DNA of 22,622 bases from DASRPD01 sp035646535 (GTDB lineage Bacteria > Actinomycetota > Acidimicrobiia > IMCC26256 > JANYLB01): assembly GCA_035646535.1 (NCBI GenBank), contig DASRPD010000017.1:1-22622 (forward strand), given 5' to 3'. Positions 21,709 through 22,622 of the stretch are shown here, piece after piece (position 1 is the first letter of the stretch; each line of letters starts with the position of its first letter). The position numbers and the translations under genes were made by a program. Below the pieces are notes generated by a model. That model was given only the letters and a program-made list of their open reading frames with translations, was not told the origin of the DNA and searched no databases.

Positions 21709-21718
21709 ACGGTACTTT
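21709..21718. promoter_or_regulatory. overlapping divergent -10 boxes (TACCGT minus, TACTTT plus)
   Basis: In ten bases, ACGGTACTTT, the minus strand reads TACCGT (21714-21709), 6 nt before the lipoprotein ATG, and the plus strand reads TACTTT (21713-21718), upstream of a Shine-Dalgarno sequence (GGGGAGA) and the ATG at 21741. The two hexamers share the central TA, so polymerase could not open both at once. Confidence 0.5.
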
Positions 21719-21740
21719 TCTGAACGACGGGGAGACGACC

Positions 21741-22622
21741 ATGGTCGAGAAGCAGTGGAATCTGAACTGGCAAAAGACCGAGGCGGCCGGGTTGCTCGCG
21801 GACCCGCCGGACCGCGCGATCCGCCACACCCTGATCTCGGTCGATGACCACCTCGTCGAGCCTCCGGGGATGTTCGAGGGACGGCTGCCCCCGGCGTTGC
21901 AGGACCGCGCGCCGCGTGTGGTCGAAACCGAGGAAGGCCACCAGGTCTGGGAGTTCGACGGCCGCATCTTCTTCCAGGTCGGTGTGAACGCGGTCGTCGG
22001 TCGCCGCCGCGAGGATTGGCGCATCGAGCCGACGCGCTTCGACGAGATGCGCCCGGGCTGTTTCGACATCGATGCCCGGATCCGCGACATGGACATCAAC
22101 GGGGTCTGGGCGGCAGTCAACTTCCCGTCGCAGATCACCGGCTTCTGCGGCGCGGTGTTCTCGCGGTGTTCCGATCCGGAGCTCGGGCTCGCCGTCACGC
22201 GGGCGTGGAACGACTGGTTCTTCGACGAGTGGTACCGCGCTCATCCCGACCGGATCGTGCCGATGGGCATCACCTTTCTCGGCGACGCGGACGAAGCAGC
22301 CGCGGAGATCCGCCGGAACGCGGCCCGCGGGTTCACCGCGGTGACGCTGCCCGAACAGCCCGAGCGCATCGGGATGCCGAGCATCTTCTCCGGCTGGTGG
22401 GACCCGATCCTGGCCGCGTGCGCGCAGACCGGCACCGTCGTGTGCCTGCATGTCGGCTCGAGCGGGGTCGTCGACATGCCTCCCGACGCGCCCATGGTCC
22501 CGCTGGCGGCGACGCTGTTCGGCCAGCTGTCACTGGCCGCGTGCGCGCAGTGGCTGTGGTCGGGCTACGCGGTTCGCCATCCCGACCTGCGGATCGCGAT
22601 GAGCGAGGGTGGGATCGGGTGG
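21741..22622 (+). CDS. amidohydrolase-2 family (ACMSD-like) metal-dependent hydrolase, 3' end outside window
   Basis: The frame is open for 294 codons from ATG 21741 to the last base, so the protein is truncated by the window edge. It begins MVEKQWNLNWQKTEAAG and reaches LISVDDHLVEPPGMFEGR (31-48), where Asp36/His37 and the following EPP are the typical opening metal region of PF04909 proteins. Further on are IRDMDINGVWAAVNFPS (114-130), MGITFLGDADEAAAEIRR and TVVCLHVGSSG with His237 as a probable metal ligand. Such TIM-barrel enzymes are hydrolases or decarboxylases; related proteins recur in actinobacterial aromatic and steroid catabolic clusters, but the substrate is not known. GGGGAGA lies five bases before the start. 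It is divergent from the lipoprotein gene with overlapping promoters. Confidence 0.85.
   Translation, partial: MVEKQWNLNWQKTEAAGLLADPPDRAIRHTLISVDDHLVEPPGMFEGRLPPALQDRAPRVVETEEGHQVWEFDGRIFFQVGVNAVVGRRREDWRIEPTRFDEMRPGCFDIDARIRDMDINGVWAAVNFPSQITGFCGAVFSRCSDPELGLAVTRAWNDWFFDEWYRAHPDRIVPMGITFLGDADEAAAEIRRNAARGFTAVTLPEQPERIGMPSIFSGWWDPILAACAQTGTVVCLHVGSSGVVDMPPDAPMVPLAATLFGQLSLAACAQWLWSGYAVRHPDLRIAMSEGGIGW

Noticed and set aside
21075..22451. A 458-codon open frame on the minus strand.
   Set aside because: It overlaps the clear lipoprotein gene in another frame and runs antisense to the amidohydrolase with PF04909-type motifs. The composition is low-complexity Arg/Pro/Ser.
1..22622. Mobile element, prophage, toxin-antitoxin or defence system.
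   Set aside because: I found no transposase, integrase, phage, nuclease or antitoxin motif, no tRNA-end duplication and no obvious shift in base composition. Apart from the REP-like cluster, the window looks like stable chromosome.

Overview
The window is high-GC, densely coded DNA that looks like the chromosome of a GC-rich actinobacterium. An uncultured or marine/soil Acidimicrobiia-type lineage is my guess, not something proven. The signs are a very strong G/C bias at third codon positions, many GTG starts, leaderless-type promoters (TAnnnT boxes 6-8 nt before a start codon) and a gene set typical of actinobacterial steroid or branched-lipid catabolism. I see no rRNA, tRNA, insertion sequence, phage gene or CRISPR array.

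Layout. 1-104: 5' end of a zinc-type alcohol dehydrogenase (minus). 149-1069: a DUF2142-type membrane protein gene (minus), broken by an in-frame TAG and apparently internally deleted. 1141-2814: an N-acyl-D-amino-acid-deacylase-type amidohydrolase (plus). 2854-4917: a large membrane protein with a lectin-like C-terminal domain (plus). 4944-6849 (minus): an acyl-CoA dehydrogenase (ACAD) followed by an unknown Cys/His protein. 6964-8058 (plus): a second, divergent ACAD. 8063-10680 (minus): two tandem paralogous GT-C type glycosyltransferases. 10745-13594 (minus): a five-gene operon of MaoC hydratase, DUF35, carboxymuconolactone-decarboxylase-like protein, DUF35 and thiolase-like lipid-transfer protein. 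13716-15341 (plus): an acyl-CoA synthetase. 15343-15448: a REP-like repeat cluster with a 21-bp hairpin. 15453-17621 (minus): a two-domain fused ACAD. 17777-19486 (plus): a second D-aminoacylase paralogue. 19422-21078 (minus): a 3Fe-4S-type ferredoxin and a patatin-like lipase. 21145-21702 (minus): a lipoprotein. 21741-end (plus): an amidohydrolase-2 protein that runs off the window.

How it fits together. CoA ligase, heteromeric-type ACADs, MaoC hydratase and an Ltp2/DUF35 pair are the parts of the actinobacterial pathway that activates a carboxylated side chain, dehydrogenates it, hydrates it and cleaves it by retro-aldol reaction, as in the last rounds of cholesterol side-chain degradation. 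The substrate is inferred. A common palindrome, YTGACRCGMGYGTCAG, lies upstream of the alcohol dehydrogenase, between the two divergent ACADs and between the MaoC operon and the ligase. This suggests one regulon under a regulator not encoded here.

Most notable are the shared operator, the Ltp plus two stand-alone DUF35 proteins around an AhpD-like protein without the redox cysteines, the uncharacterised Cys/His protein coupled to an ACAD, the repeat hairpin, and the amber-interrupted membrane gene.
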